A stretch of DNA of 55,669 nt from a bacterium (GTDB taxonomy: Bacteria; Zhuqueibacterota; Zhuqueibacteria; Residuimicrobiales; Oceaniaggregativiventaceae): assembly GCA_029565675.1 (NCBI GenBank), contig JAKQNP010000010.1:1-55669 (forward strand), given 5' to 3'. The position numbers and the translations under genes are program-made. Shown in pieces: positions 25,922 through 35,208 of the stretch; position 1 is the stretch's first letter; every line of letters starts with the position of its first letter. The notes under the pieces were generated by a model. It was not told the DNA's origin and searched no databases. It was given only the letters and a program-made list of their open reading frames with translations.

Positions 25922-27334
25922 ATGTCTGTCGTGCCGCATTTTTCTCTCGAATCCCTGCCGCCCCATTCCGCAACCCGGGTGAAGGCGCTGTTGCAGCGTT
26001 TGGGCGCCACGCCGAATCCACAGATCGCCGTGCGGGCGCCGGGCCGCGTCAATTTGATCGGCGAACACACCGATTACAACGGCTATCCGGTGATGCCGAT
26101 CGCCATGGAACGCGAGATCCGGGCAGTGGCGTCGGCCACCGGCGGGCACACGATCGAGATCGCCAACAGCGATCCGCATTTTTCACCGCGCCGCATCGAT
26201 CTGACCCGCCCCCTCACCCCCTTTGCCGCCGGCGACTGGGGCAACTATTTTCTCGCCGCGCTCAACGAACTCGAGCCCGATCTAGAGCCGCGCGGTTTTA
26301 CCGCCATTTTCGACGGCGATCTGCCCGAGGCAGCAGGGTTGTCCTCTTCTTCCGCACTGGTGGTCGCCTCGGCGCTCGTTCTGATCGGCATGAGCGGCGT
26401 TGCGATCGATCCGCTGCACCTGGCCGAACGGCTGGCGCGGGCGGAGCATTTCGTCGGCACCGCCGGCGGCGGCATGGATCAGGCCATCTCGCTGATGGGC
26501 AAAGCGGGCCGGGCCTTGCGCATCGATTTCTTCCCGCTGCGCACCCGCGCCCTGGCCCTGCCGCCGGATGTGCGCGTGGTGATCTGCCACTCGTGCGTCC
26601 GCGCCCCCAAGAGCGAAGCGGCGATGCAGGAATACAACCGCCGGCCCATCGAATGCCGGCTGGCAGCCGCACTGATCGCCGCGGAAATCCGCCGGCGCTG
26701 CGCTTTCCCCGCTGCAGTCGAGCGTCTGGCCGATGTGGACCGCAGCCGGATCCCGCTGCCGGCAGCCGAGATCGACCGGATCATCGCTTCGGCTCTGACT
26801 CCGGCCGCTCAGACTCTGGCACAGCTGGCACAAAAACTGGGGCGCAGCGAAGCGAGCCTGCTCGAGACCGAGCTCTCCCCCTCGCCCCGCTTTCGGCTGC
26901 AGCCGCCAGCCGACGGATTCCAGGTGCAACGGCGCTACCGCCACGTCGTCGGCGAAGCCGAGCGCGTCGAAAAGGCAACCCGGGCTCTGGAGAGCGGCGA
27001 TGCAGCTGCTCTCGGCAGGCTGATGGACGCCTCCCATGCCAGCTGCCGCGACGATTACGGGATCAGCACACCCGAACTGGACGAGCTGGTCGCCCTCGGC
27101 CGTGAGGCGGGTTCGCTCGGGTCACGTCTGACCGGCGCCGGATTCGGCGGCTGCACGGTTCATCTCGTGCCCGCGGAACAAGTCAAGGTGTTCAAAGAGA
27201 GGGTGTGGCGCAGTTATTATCGCACCTATCTTCCCGGCCGGCGGCCCGACCTGGCGACAGGGGATGATCCGGATAAAGTGATGTTCGAAACAGGAGCGGC
27301 GGCGGGAGCGGGATTTATTGATCTGATCGAGTAG
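25922..27334 (+). CDS. Galactokinase
   Basis: The 470-residue protein has all three GHMP-kinase motifs of galactokinases. They are the family signature GRVNLIGEHTDYNGY at 41-55, the ATP-binding loop GLSSSSAL at 139-146, and GSRLTGAGFGGC near residue 400. It phosphorylates galactose to galactose-1-phosphate in the cytoplasm, the first Leloir step. It is longer than the usual 380-400 residues because of an extended middle region (about 235-330), as in some eukaryotic-size members. AAGGA lies eight bases before the ATG. No galT or galE neighbour is visible. Its 3' end overlaps the convergent RmlD-like gene by 20 bp. Confidence 0.92.
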   Translation: MSVVPHFSLESLPPHSATRVKALLQRLGATPNPQIAVRAPGRVNLIGEHTDYNGYPVMPIAMEREIRAVASATGGHTIEIANSDPHFSPRRIDLTRPLTPFAAGDWGNYFLAALNELEPDLEPRGFTAIFDGDLPEAAGLSSSSALVVASALVLIGMSGVAIDPLHLAERLARAEHFVGTAGGGMDQAISLMGKAGRALRIDFFPLRTRALALPPDVRVVICHSCVRAPKSEAAMQEYNRRPIECRLAAALIAAEIRRRCAFPAAVERLADVDRSRIPLPAAEIDRIIASALTPAAQTLAQLAQKLGRSEASLLETELSPSPRFRLQPPADGFQVQRRYRHVVGEAERVEKATRALESGDAAALGRLMDASHASCRDDYGISTPELDELVALGREAGSLGSRLTGAGFGGCTVHLVPAEQVKVFKERVWRSYYRTYLPGRRPDLATGDDPDKVMFETGAAAGAGFIDLIE

Positions 27335-28220
27335 ATCCGGATTCGGGCGAAGAATGTCGCGCAAAATGAAATTGCAGCCCGGTTTCGGTATCCAGCAAAG
27401 GTGTGCGCAAAACCTGTCGGGCGCGGTCAATGCACAGCGACACGTCCCGTGGCCGCGGCGCCGCCTGCTGATGATCATCCATGCTCACCGGCTGCAGCAG
27501 GCTTTCGGGATAGCCGCCGGTCCGACACAGTTGCTGCCCGAAAGCAAATCGATCGATGCGGTTGGCGCCGCCGAGATGGAGGGTGCCGACAAAATCCGAT
27601 TCGGTCAGCTCAACAAGCGCGGCGGCCAGATTCTCCACCCAGATCGGCGTGCGGTACTGATCCACATAGAGCGAGAGCAGATCTTTGCGCCGCAGCGCGG
27701 CTTCCATCCATTCGCTGAAGGAAGTGCCGCCGTAAAATGGCCGGCCATAGATCAATGCGCTGCGGATGATGACGTGGTTGGGACAGCTGTCACGAACCAG
27801 CTGTTCTGCTTCGACTTTGGTGCGGCCGTAAACCGACAGCGGTGCGGTTTTGTCGGTTTCCCGATAATTCCCCCGGCGACCGTCGAAAACCATATCGCTG
27901 GAAAGATGGATCAGACGGCAACGATTGCGGCCGCAATATTCCGCCAGAACCATCGGCACCAGGGCATTGATTTGCCGCGCCGCGGCAGGCTCAGCCTCAC
28001 AGCGATTCAAATCGCTCCAGGCCGCCGTATGGATGATAACCGTCGGAGAAAGACGCCGCAACAACTGCTTTAGGGCGGCTCGATCGGTCAAATCGATCGC
28101 CAAAACCTCCCCATCGATCGACGGCTGCAGCGAACCACCGCTGATGCCGACCGCATCGTCGTGCAAGTGACGCCAGAGATGTCCTCCCAGAAATCCGCTG
28201 ATACCGGTTACCAGAACCAT
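27315..28220 (-). CDS. RmlD-like NAD(P)-dependent sugar-nucleotide reductase
   Basis: Starting at ATG 28220 (GGGAGA eight bases upstream), the protein has about 301 residues. The Rossmann motif VTGISGFLGGHL at the start, the segment RLIHLSSDMVFDG, the catalytic YGRTKVEAE (Tyr-xxx-Lys) and PIWVENLAAALVEL identify an extended short-chain dehydrogenase of the dTDP-4-dehydrorhamnose reductase type. The exact substrate cannot be assigned, and no rmlABC partners are present. A second RmlD-like gene lies at 32482. The 3' end overlaps galK tail to tail. Confidence 0.85.
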   Translation of the reverse strand: MVLVTGISGFLGGHLWRHLHDDAVGISGGSLQPSIDGEVLAIDLTDRAALKQLLRRLSPTVIIHTAAWSDLNRCEAEPAAARQINALVPMVLAEYCGRNRCRLIHLSSDMVFDGRRGNYRETDKTAPLSVYGRTKVEAEQLVRDSCPNHVIIRSALIYGRPFYGGTSFSEWMEAALRRKDLLSLYVDQYRTPIWVENLAAALVELTESDFVGTLHLGGANRIDRFAFGQQLCRTGGYPESLLQPVSMDDHQQAAPRPRDVSLCIDRARQVLRTPLLDTETGLQFHFARHSSPESGSTRSDQ

Positions 28221-28540
28221 AGCAAAATCTCCCGCCAAAAAGAACAGGACAGCGACGACCAATCGTCAAATGCGAAAATCGCTCCCTAGATTTGCCGTCC
28301 CGGAGTTCTATTGTCGACAGCTCCAGGTCATTGGTGAAGCATTTCACCGAATCGCAACCCGGTCGAGCATCGGCGATTTACTTTGTCCCGGACAAACTCT
28401 GCAAGTGAAAAAAGGGTTGTATTTCAGTTTCGAAATAGGTAACTTTTTCCCGCTTGTGTTTCAATCGACAGCATCAGGTGTGGATTGGCTGTCGAATTCT
28501 TCTGACTTTGAAAATCGCAAACTATCCGCAGGAATCGAAT
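28221..28540. other. Divergent intergenic region of 320 bp
   Basis: This region lies between the RmlD-like gene and the M23 peptidase gene, which diverge, and should contain both promoters. I see no repeat or RNA. Open frames crossing it are not protein-like. Confidence 0.4.
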
Positions 28541-29845
28541 ATGTGTTTTGCCCGTTTGTCTTTATCTCTATTGTTCCTCTGCATGGCCTGTCGACCGCAA
28601 TGGGAAGCCAGGGAAAACCTGGCCCCGACAACTGCGGATCCGATCCAGCACAATCTGACAACCACTTCCGGCTCGGTGCGTTCCGGCGATACTCTGGACA
28701 AGATTTTGCAAAGCCTGAAACTGGATAACGGTTCAGCTCAGCAGATCATCGCCGCATTTGCAAATGTTTATGATGTCAGAAAAATTCAGCCCGGTCGTTC
28801 TTTTGCCCTGGCAACCGATTCCTGCCAAACCGTGCACGAATTCGCCTATCATGCCTCACCGGAATTGACAATTGTGGTAAAACGCGATTCCAGCGCCGCC
28901 TATTCGGCGGAAAAGAAAGAGATCCCTTTGCACATCGAAGTGGTTTCTCTATCGGGGATCATCGAAACTTCGCTCTATGATGCTGTGCTCCGATTGGGCG
29001 AAACACCCGAGCTCATCATCGCTTTCAGCGATATCTTTCAATGGGACATCGACTTTTTCACCGATCCGCGGCAGGGGGATACCTTTCAGCTCATCTATGA
29101 GAAAATCAGTTCAGCCAACGATCGAAACACCTTTCTCCGCTACGGCCGCATTCTGGCGGGCAGCTATACACAAAAAGACACGACCTATTCGGCGTTCTAT
29201 TTCGAAAACAGCGATGCAAAGGGCGGCTACTATGACGCGCTCGGCCGCACCTTTCAAAAAACATTTCTCAAGTCTCCGCTCAATTACACCCGCATCTCTT
29301 CGCACTTTACCGGCGCACGGCGCCACCCTATTCTCAAGATTGTCAGACCGCATTATGCAGTGGATTTTGCCGCGCCGACCGGCACACCGGTATCGGCAGC
29401 GGGCGACGGGGTGGTGATCGCAAAAGGCTATGACAAAGGGCTGGGCAATTTTATCAAAATCCAGCACACCAACAAGCGCTATGTCACCCGCTACGGCCAT
29501 CTGAACGGATTTGCTCCGGGCATCGAAAAAGGCAAACCGGTTCAGCAAAAGCAGGTGATCGGCTATGTGGGCAAGACCGGACTGGCGACCGGCCCACATC
29601 TCGACTATGCGTTTTATGACAACGGCCGCCCGATCAACCCGCTGAAAATCAAAGCCAGTTCCGGTGAGCCAATTGGCGAAAAAGATCGCGATCGTTTTGA
29701 GCAACTGAAAATCGGGAGGATGGCACAGCTCCACCGAGCCGCTTTGGCGATGGAGTATATCAACATTTTCACCACCCGTTCGGCAACGGATGACACGCTG
29801 GAAATCGCCGCCGGCCGCGGGCCTCTAACCGCTTTTTACAAATAG
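28541..29845 (+). CDS. M23-family peptidoglycan peptidase, probable lipoprotein
   Basis: From ATG 28541 (AGGA eight bases upstream) the protein has 434 residues. The signal segment MCFARLSLSLLFLCMAC ends in a Cys, suggesting a lipid anchor. A LysM/OapA-like region follows (SGDTLDKILQSLKLD, KIQPGRSFAL). The C-terminal M23 domain has the zinc ligands in RHPI and HYAVDFAAPTGTPV, then GHLNGF and GPHLDYAFYDNG. The final motif is His-x-Asp where many members have His-x-His, a variant found in numerous M23 proteins. It would cut peptidoglycan cross-links or act as a regulator. The last 10 bp overlap the convergent LOG gene. Confidence 0.87.
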   Translation: MCFARLSLSLLFLCMACRPQWEARENLAPTTADPIQHNLTTTSGSVRSGDTLDKILQSLKLDNGSAQQIIAAFANVYDVRKIQPGRSFALATDSCQTVHEFAYHASPELTIVVKRDSSAAYSAEKKEIPLHIEVVSLSGIIETSLYDAVLRLGETPELIIAFSDIFQWDIDFFTDPRQGDTFQLIYEKISSANDRNTFLRYGRILAGSYTQKDTTYSAFYFENSDAKGGYYDALGRTFQKTFLKSPLNYTRISSHFTGARRHPILKIVRPHYAVDFAAPTGTPVSAAGDGVVIAKGYDKGLGNFIKIQHTNKRYVTRYGHLNGFAPGIEKGKPVQQKQVIGYVGKTGLATGPHLDYAFYDNGRPINPLKIKASSGEPIGEKDRDRFEQLKIGRMAQLHRAALAMEYINIFTTRSATDDTLEIAAGRGPLTAFYK

Positions 29846-30738
29846 AGATAACGCCGTTTACCGACAAATTCGGATTCGAAATGGTCGCGCAAAAGCTCGA
29901 ACGCGTCGTCTACCGAATCCACCTTGTGAAACAGCTTGAGATCCTCTTCGGAAATCACCCCCCAATCAGCCATCTGCTGAAAATCAACTATCCGATCCCA
30001 AAAATCGCTGCCGTAGACGATAACCGATATGGGTTTTGATATCTTTTGTGTCTGCCGCAAGGTCAGCAACTCAAAAAGCTCATCCATGGTGCCGAAACCA
30101 CCCGGAAAAATCACAAGAGCTTTGGCGAGATAGACGAACCAGAACTTGCGCATAAAAAAGTAGTGGAACTCGAAAGACAGGCCATCGGTGATGTAGGGAT
30201 TGGGATCCTGTTCATGCGGGATGCTGATGTTCATGCCGATGGACTGGCCGCCGGCTTCCGTTGCGCCCCGATTGGCAGCTTCCATGATCCCGGGGCCGCC
30301 GCCCGAGCAGACGATAAAGCGCTGATTGTCTTCCAGGCTTTGGCTCCACTGGGTGAGGCGAAAAGCCAGTTCTTGGGCATCCCGATAATAGCGCGACATG
30401 TCGACCTGGCGCTGCAAGCGATTCAGTTCCTGGCGCCGGCGATCGTTTTCTTTGCCCTGGGTCTTTTTTTGCTTCCGCGCAAAACTTTTCAACTGCTTTT
30501 CGGCTTCTTCCGGCGAGAGAATACGGGCTGAGCCGTAAAAAACCACCGTGTCCTTGATCGAATTCTTGCGCAAGCGCTGCAGAGGTTCGAGGTATTCGGC
30601 CAGGATACGGATCGGCCGCGCTCCGGCACTCTTGAGAAAAAACGTATTCTCATAGGCTTTGAACAGATGAGATTTTGGCGAGTTGTCGTTTGCTACCTGA
30701 TCATCGAGCGGATCGAATTCAACTTTATCGGTCATCAT
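29836..30738 (-). CDS. LOG-family protein (TIGR00730-like nucleotide phosphoribohydrolase)
   Basis: The 300-residue protein carries the two LOG motifs, SGGGPGIMEAANRGA and PGGFGTMDELFELL, that bind a nucleoside monophosphate and the catalytic Arg and Glu. Members hydrolyse cytokinin riboside or purine nucleoside 5'-monophosphates to base and ribose-5-phosphate. A charged N-terminal region with many Lys and Gln residues (about 85-110) is longer than in the smallest members. It lies 22 bp after an alpha/beta hydrolase gene and overlaps the convergent M23 gene by 10 bp at its 3' end. Confidence 0.88.
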   Translation of the reverse strand: MMTDKVEFDPLDDQVANDNSPKSHLFKAYENTFFLKSAGARPIRILAEYLEPLQRLRKNSIKDTVVFYGSARILSPEEAEKQLKSFARKQKKTQGKENDRRRQELNRLQRQVDMSRYYRDAQELAFRLTQWSQSLEDNQRFIVCSGGGPGIMEAANRGATEAGGQSIGMNISIPHEQDPNPYITDGLSFEFHYFFMRKFWFVYLAKALVIFPGGFGTMDELFELLTLRQTQKISKPISVIVYGSDFWDRIVDFQQMADWGVISEEDLKLFHKVDSVDDAFELLRDHFESEFVGKRRYLYL

Positions 30739-30760
30739 TTCTCCCGAGTTTGAAGTGGAA

Positions 30761-31510
30761 TTAAAAATGGCGTTTCAGCCAGATCGCGGTTTGTCGAATC
30801 ACCTGTTGCCGATGTGCGGGCTTTTGAAAGGTGTGACCGCCTTCCGGAATCTCCATAAAATCAGCCGGCGGCTGCGCGATCTTTTGCAGCTCTCGGAAAC
30901 CTTGCACAAAGAGCGGAGCATCAGCCGTCCCCTGGAGAACCAGTTTGGGCAAGGTGATGGCGGCGAAAGCCTTTTGCACGTCATATGAGACGGCATCGAA
31001 CAAAAACTCGCGCCGGATCAGCCAGCCGTCGTGTTCATAGACTGCAGCAGTCTCTGCAGCTGCCTGGGGATCTTTGATAATCGACTCGAATAGTCTTTGC
31101 ATATCCGGAACGGTCGACCACAAGACAAGCGCCTCAATATCCAAGTCGGCAGCAGCCAGGATAGCGGTAGCCGCGCCCATGCTGCTCCCCAGTACCGCAC
31201 AACGGGCAAAGCCTTTTTCGCGGGCCCAGGCCAGCGCATCGCGCAGATTGACGATGTTGCGGCTGACCAGAGTTTCGGCAAATTCGCCTTCGCTGTCACC
31301 AGACCCATAAAAATCGAACCGAAAAACATTGTAACCATGCCTGGCAAATTCACGCGCAGCTTCAACAAAAAGCCGTCGATTTTCGGCTTTATGGCTGGTA
31401 AAGCCGTGGCACATCACGATCAGCTTGTCTGTCTGCGCCGTGTGCAGCATACCGACGCACTGCTTTCCCATACTTGTAAAAACCTGTGGACTTTCTTCAC
31501 GCAAAGCCAT
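30761..31510 (-). CDS. Alpha/beta hydrolase
   Basis: The 249-residue protein starts at ATG 31510 (GAGG nine bases upstream). It shows the oxyanion region VMCHGFTSHKAEN, the nucleophile elbow GSSMGAATA, the acid near LQGTADAPL and the C-terminal His in EGGHTF. These give a Ser-Asp-His triad typical of serine aminopeptidase or BAAT-like esterases. There is no signal peptide, so it is cytoplasmic. Substrate unknown. It is probably cotranscribed with the LOG-family gene. Confidence 0.85.
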   Translation of the reverse strand: MALREESPQVFTSMGKQCVGMLHTAQTDKLIVMCHGFTSHKAENRRLFVEAAREFARHGYNVFRFDFYGSGDSEGEFAETLVSRNIVNLRDALAWAREKGFARCAVLGSSMGAATAILAAADLDIEALVLWSTVPDMQRLFESIIKDPQAAAETAAVYEHDGWLIRREFLFDAVSYDVQKAFAAITLPKLVLQGTADAPLFVQGFRELQKIAQPPADFMEIPEGGHTFQKPAHRQQVIRQTAIWLKRHF

Positions 31511-31556
31511 CAAAGCTGCCTCATGTTAATCCAAACCATCAACAATCACCCTCTGC

Positions 31557-31718
31557 CACTCGTGTCCCATCGTCAGATGGGACACCTTTCACCAAATCTA
31601 ACAATATCTTAAACTTGTAATGATTTTGGTCTAGTATCGATTTGAATGGTATCCGATTAAATTATCGCTGTAATTATTAGAGTTAAGTTGGGCGGTGTCC
31701 CTTGTTGGGATACCAGTG
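31557..31718. mobile_element. 162-bp MITE-like element, copy B
   Basis: It has the same length as copy A at 12761-12922 and about 90 per cent identity by eye, with the tips CACTCGTGTCCC and GGGATACCAGTG. It is flanked by perfect 9-bp direct repeats ACCCTCTGC at 31548-31556 and 31719-31727, clear proof of insertion. It sits between two genes without disrupting either. Confidence 0.88.
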
Positions 31719-31733
31719 ACCCTCTGCAGACGA

Positions 31734-32450
31734 TTACAGGCGACCGAACAAGCTCATGAATTTCAATTTCCAGACCATCCAGATCGCTTCGCGGACGATT
31801 CTTTTGGACATCTTGGAAGCGCCGGCCACCCTATCGGTAAAGATAATGGACACCTCCCGGATGCGATAACCTCTTTTCCAGGCGCGAAAATTCATTTCGA
31901 TTTGAAAAGAATAGCCGTCGGATTGGATCCTCTGCAGATCGATGCTTTCGAGCACGCGGGCGCGAAAGCACTTGAAGCCGCTGGTGCAGTCGCGGATCGG
32001 CATACCGGTGATCAGGCGAGTGTAGGTACTGGCGCCGACGCTGAGCAAAAGCCGGCTGAGCGGCCAGTTGACCACATTGACCCCGTTGATATAACGCGAG
32101 CCGATCACGAGATCGGCTCTATGCGCCGCCTCAAGAAGTCTGGGCAGGTCTCGCGGATCGTGGGAGAAATCAGCGTCCATTTCGACGATAAAGTCAAATC
32201 CCGATTGCAGCGCGTAGGTAAAACCCGCCACATAAGCAGTGCCCAGGCCGAGTTTTTTTTCCCGCTGCAAAAGATGCAGCCGGGGTTCGTTTTTCGCCAG
32301 TTCAGCGACACACTCACCTGTCCCATCCGGAGAATGATCATCGACGATCAAAATCTCCAGGCCGTCGATATTCTGTCCAAGCACCGCCGGAATCAGTCGA
32401 TCGATATTTTGCCGTTCGTTGAAAGTGGGAATAATGACAAGCGTTTTCAT
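31734..32450 (-). CDS. Polyprenyl-phosphate mannose synthase-like GT2
   Basis: The 238-residue protein begins MKTLVIIPTFNERQNIDRLIP and continues with ILIVDDHSPDGTGE and the DxD-type motif MDADFSHDPRDLP near residue 91. DLVIGSRYINGVNVVNWP and GASTYTRLITGMPIRDCTSGFKCFR are hallmarks of dolichol- or polyprenol-monophosphate mannosyltransferases. It would load mannose from GDP-mannose onto polyprenyl phosphate at the inner membrane. The protein lacks a C-terminal membrane domain, like the soluble bacterial and yeast-type short forms. GAGAG precedes the ATG. Its product could feed the TMEM260-like or GT-C-like transferases in this window. Confidence 0.88.
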   Translation of the reverse strand: MKTLVIIPTFNERQNIDRLIPAVLGQNIDGLEILIVDDHSPDGTGECVAELAKNEPRLHLLQREKKLGLGTAYVAGFTYALQSGFDFIVEMDADFSHDPRDLPRLLEAAHRADLVIGSRYINGVNVVNWPLSRLLLSVGASTYTRLITGMPIRDCTSGFKCFRARVLESIDLQRIQSDGYSFQIEMNFRAWKRGYRIREVSIIFTDRVAGASKMSKRIVREAIWMVWKLKFMSLFGRL

Positions 32451-32481
32451 CGGCTCTCTTTCAGATTCGGGTGGTCTGGTT

Positions 32482-33390
32482 TTACGTCTTGGAGCGGGCT
32501 GAAAACGATTCGACCTGTTTTTTGAGTGTGAGCAATCCGCCGCGGGCGTCGCTCAATTCGATTCCGAGCTGTTGCATGGCCTTGTCCACCACCAAACCGG
32601 AATTCAATGGCCGAGGAGCGGCCTGATGCAACTCGGCTGTGGTGATCGGCAAAATCAACTGGTTGTCCAATGCGAAAATTTCAGCGATCAGTCGGGCGAA
32701 AGAAAAACGATCGATCAGCTCACGGCCGGCAATATGATAAATTCCTGATGCATCTTCATCGATGATTTTCCACAAACCAAGCGCCAATTCATCGGCTAGG
32801 GTGGTGTTGCCGATCTGATCAGTTACGATGCGAATCGTTCGGCCGCTGGAAAGTTCATCGATCACCCAGGTAACAAAATTCGGGCGGCCTTCTGCTGTCA
32901 AGCCGTATAAAACCATGGTCCGGACAATGGCGAATTTAATCGTCGAGGATCGCAACACATTTTCGCTCGCCAATTTCGAGCGGCTGTAGAAACCTTGCGG
33001 GTTCGGCAGGTCCTCTTCGCGATACGGTCCGTTCTTGCCGTCAAAGACATAGTCGGTCGAAATATGGACGACACGCGCGCCGATTTTCCGGGCGGCATAG
33101 ACGAGATTCTCGACTGCCGTCACATTTGCGTTCCAGCACAGCTCGCGTTCGGTTTCTGCGCGATCCACATGAGTGTAAGCCGCTGCATTGATGATCCATT
33201 GCGGCCGCCACTCCTCCAGCTGTTTGTGTACCGCCGAGCGATCGGTCAGATTCAGCGAGCGATAGCAGTCAGCCGGACACACCACTCCCTTCTCGTGCAA
33301 ATCCACTCCCCATACATCTACGCTATTGGGGCGCAGTTCTACACACTTTTGTCCCAGCAAACCGTTGCATCCGGTGACGAGCACACGCAT
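32482..33390 (-). CDS. RmlD-like dTDP-4-dehydrorhamnose reductase family protein
   Basis: This 302-residue extended short-chain dehydrogenase has VTGCNGLLGQKCVEL at the N-terminus, VVHISTDYVFDGKNGPY, the catalytic YSRSKLASE and a C-terminal RPLNSGLVVDKAMQQLG, all typical of RmlD. It would reduce a 4-keto sugar nucleotide, perhaps in rhamnose synthesis, but the rest of that pathway is not in the window. AAGGA seven bases upstream supports the start. It is a distant paralogue of the gene at 27315-28220. Confidence 0.88.
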   Translation of the reverse strand: MRVLVTGCNGLLGQKCVELRPNSVDVWGVDLHEKGVVCPADCYRSLNLTDRSAVHKQLEEWRPQWIINAAAYTHVDRAETERELCWNANVTAVENLVYAARKIGARVVHISTDYVFDGKNGPYREEDLPNPQGFYSRSKLASENVLRSSTIKFAIVRTMVLYGLTAEGRPNFVTWVIDELSSGRTIRIVTDQIGNTTLADELALGLWKIIDEDASGIYHIAGRELIDRFSFARLIAEIFALDNQLILPITTAELHQAAPRPLNSGLVVDKAMQQLGIELSDARGGLLTLKKQVESFSARSKT

Positions 33391-33484
33391 AATCTGATCC
33401 TTGTTTCATAAATCCTTGACCCAACCCAGTTGAGATCGGCAGAGGTCGCACGGGTGATTTCCGAGCTCCTGCTCCAGAGAAAAA

Positions 33485-33943
33485 CTAAAGTTTGCTGCCC
33501 TGGCGGCGAAAATCAGCCAACCGCTTCCGGACTCGTTCATCCTGTAGCGCCACAATTTCCGCTGCCAGAATGGCGGCATTGCCAGCGCCGGCTTTGCCAA
33601 TCGCCATACAGGCAACCGGGATGCCCTTGGGCATCTGGACGATCGAATAGAGCGCATCGACTCCGTTTAAAGCCGATCCTTCGAGAGGAACACCGATAAC
33701 CGGCAAAGTGGTAAAAGAGGCAATCACGCCCGGCAGATGGGCGGCCATGCCGGCACCGGCGATGATCGCCGAAAAGCCTTTTTCCCGCGCCGAGCGGCTG
33801 AAAGCGGCGGTTTCTTCCGGTGTGCGGTGGGCTGACAGCACCAGCGTTTCAAAATCGATGCCGAAAAAAGTGAGAAATTTTTCCGCTTCGGTCATCACTT
33901 CCCGATCGGAGGTGCTGCCCATAACGATTGCAACTTTGGCCAT
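33485..33943 (-). CDS. 5-(carboxyamino)imidazole ribonucleotide mutase
   Basis: The 152-residue protein is PurE, an enzyme of purine synthesis that moves the carboxyl group of N5-CAIR to make CAIR. Evidence is the start MAKVAIVMGSTSDREVMTEA, the active-site segment LSAHRTPEETAAF (His), IIAGAGMAAHLPGVIAS and LPVIGVPLEGSALNGVDALYSIVQMPKGIPVACMAIGKAGAGNAA. An upstream in-frame extension is not protein-like, and GGGAG precedes this ATG. No purK is adjacent. Confidence 0.95.
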   Translation of the reverse strand: MAKVAIVMGSTSDREVMTEAEKFLTFFGIDFETLVLSAHRTPEETAAFSRSAREKGFSAIIAGAGMAAHLPGVIASFTTLPVIGVPLEGSALNGVDALYSIVQMPKGIPVACMAIGKAGAGNAAILAAEIVALQDERVRKRLADFRRQGSKL

Positions 33944-33984
33944 AGGGTGCTCCCGTCGATTTTTGTTTGTGCAAGTGGACAAAT

Positions 33985-35043
33985 TTACATGACAAGTTGA
34001 GCAGCGGTCTTGAAGGTGTTGGCCATTTGATCCAGCTGGCGCATAAAAAGCCATTTTCGTTCGCCCGGCCGCAAAACGCTCAAATCGATCAAATAGAGGC
34101 GATTGTCGTGCGGGCTGAAAAAACCATAGGTGCGGAAAGGACCGCCTACCGAGTATTGCTCGTTCAACCAAACCCCATCCAACCGGATGGCATACAGCTC
34201 CTTGAATTCCACATCTTGTTCTTCAATGCGAATTTGCTCATCTTCATAGATGATGTCGCCACCAAAATGGTCGGCAGCCAGACGATTTCGGTTGGCGATC
34301 ATCCACTCGCGGCTGAGCATGGAGGGATCTTCACAGGGCTCCCAGTAAACCGCCAGATTGCGCTGATCGCCGAGGCTGCCAAGCCGGCGCAGCCACAGGA
34401 AACGCGCCGCCGCTGAATCGACGGCCACAATATAATCGTGTTGAACACGGATTTGATAACCCTGGCTGTCGAGAATTTGCTTTTCGATATCGAACTGTTC
34501 GTGAGAGGAATAGAGAGATTGCTGGACAATCGAATTTGCATGACCGTTGATGATGTTAAAGATCACCTCGCCGTTGGTGGCAAGCCGGCTCTTGAGCGTT
34601 TCCAAATCGCGGCCGATCACCGCAACCAAAAGCTGCCCGCGCGACCAGGCATCCTTTTTCTGAAACAGAAAACTGCTGTCCTGTTCCACGCGCTCCCGCG
34701 CGGCTGGAGTCAGCAGTTGATCGACAATCTGTTTGTCAGCTCCCTTGGAATCAAGCGTGCTGATAAAAAGAATATGCGGATAGCGCTTGAGATTGCCGAT
34801 CGCACTGGGTGGTTGCACGACAACATTGAGCATTTTTTCCGGTTGAGGGGTAAATTTTTCCCGCTCGACTGCCGACCGCACCAATGGTTCAATTTGAAGC
34901 CACAGGGTCGAATCGGCGAGCGTGATGACCCGATCGACAGAGCCCAACGTGCGCGGCTTTTGGTCGCAGCTGCTGAAAAAGGACAGCGCCACTATCAGCA
35001 GCAACATCCAGACTCCAAGTGCAAATCGATTTGCAGAGTTCAT
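33985..35043 (-). CDS. DUF4837-family lipoprotein
   Basis: The 352-residue protein starts at ATG 35043, with GGAGG just upstream. Its signal peptide ends SFFSSC, a plausible lipobox. The body resembles DUF4837 proteins of Bacteroidetes and relatives: VDRVITLADSTLWLQIEPLVRSAVE, FISTLDSKGADKQIVDQLL, KKDAWSRGQLLVAVIGRD and GVWLNEQYSVGGPFRTYGF. No enzymatic function is known for the family. It is an envelope protein on the same strand as the flippase-like gene upstream and purE downstream. Confidence 0.8.
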   Translation of the reverse strand: MNSANRFALGVWMLLLIVALSFFSSCDQKPRTLGSVDRVITLADSTLWLQIEPLVRSAVEREKFTPQPEKMLNVVVQPPSAIGNLKRYPHILFISTLDSKGADKQIVDQLLTPAARERVEQDSSFLFQKKDAWSRGQLLVAVIGRDLETLKSRLATNGEVIFNIINGHANSIVQQSLYSSHEQFDIEKQILDSQGYQIRVQHDYIVAVDSAAARFLWLRRLGSLGDQRNLAVYWEPCEDPSMLSREWMIANRNRLAADHFGGDIIYEDEQIRIEEQDVEFKELYAIRLDGVWLNEQYSVGGPFRTYGFFSPHDNRLYLIDLSVLRPGERKWLFMRQLDQMANTFKTAAQLVM

Positions 35044-35208
35044 TTTCCCTCCTTGCGAACACGGTTTGCTGCACGAAAAAAATGGCAGAAACGCAAAGCG
35101 ACCCAGCAAATGGGATCGCGTTGCGGATTGGCGATTAAAAAGTCTTGTTTTGCCGTATTCGTCTGTGCTGATCGCATGATGCGATGCTGAATGCGCCGGC
35201 GCCGACCA

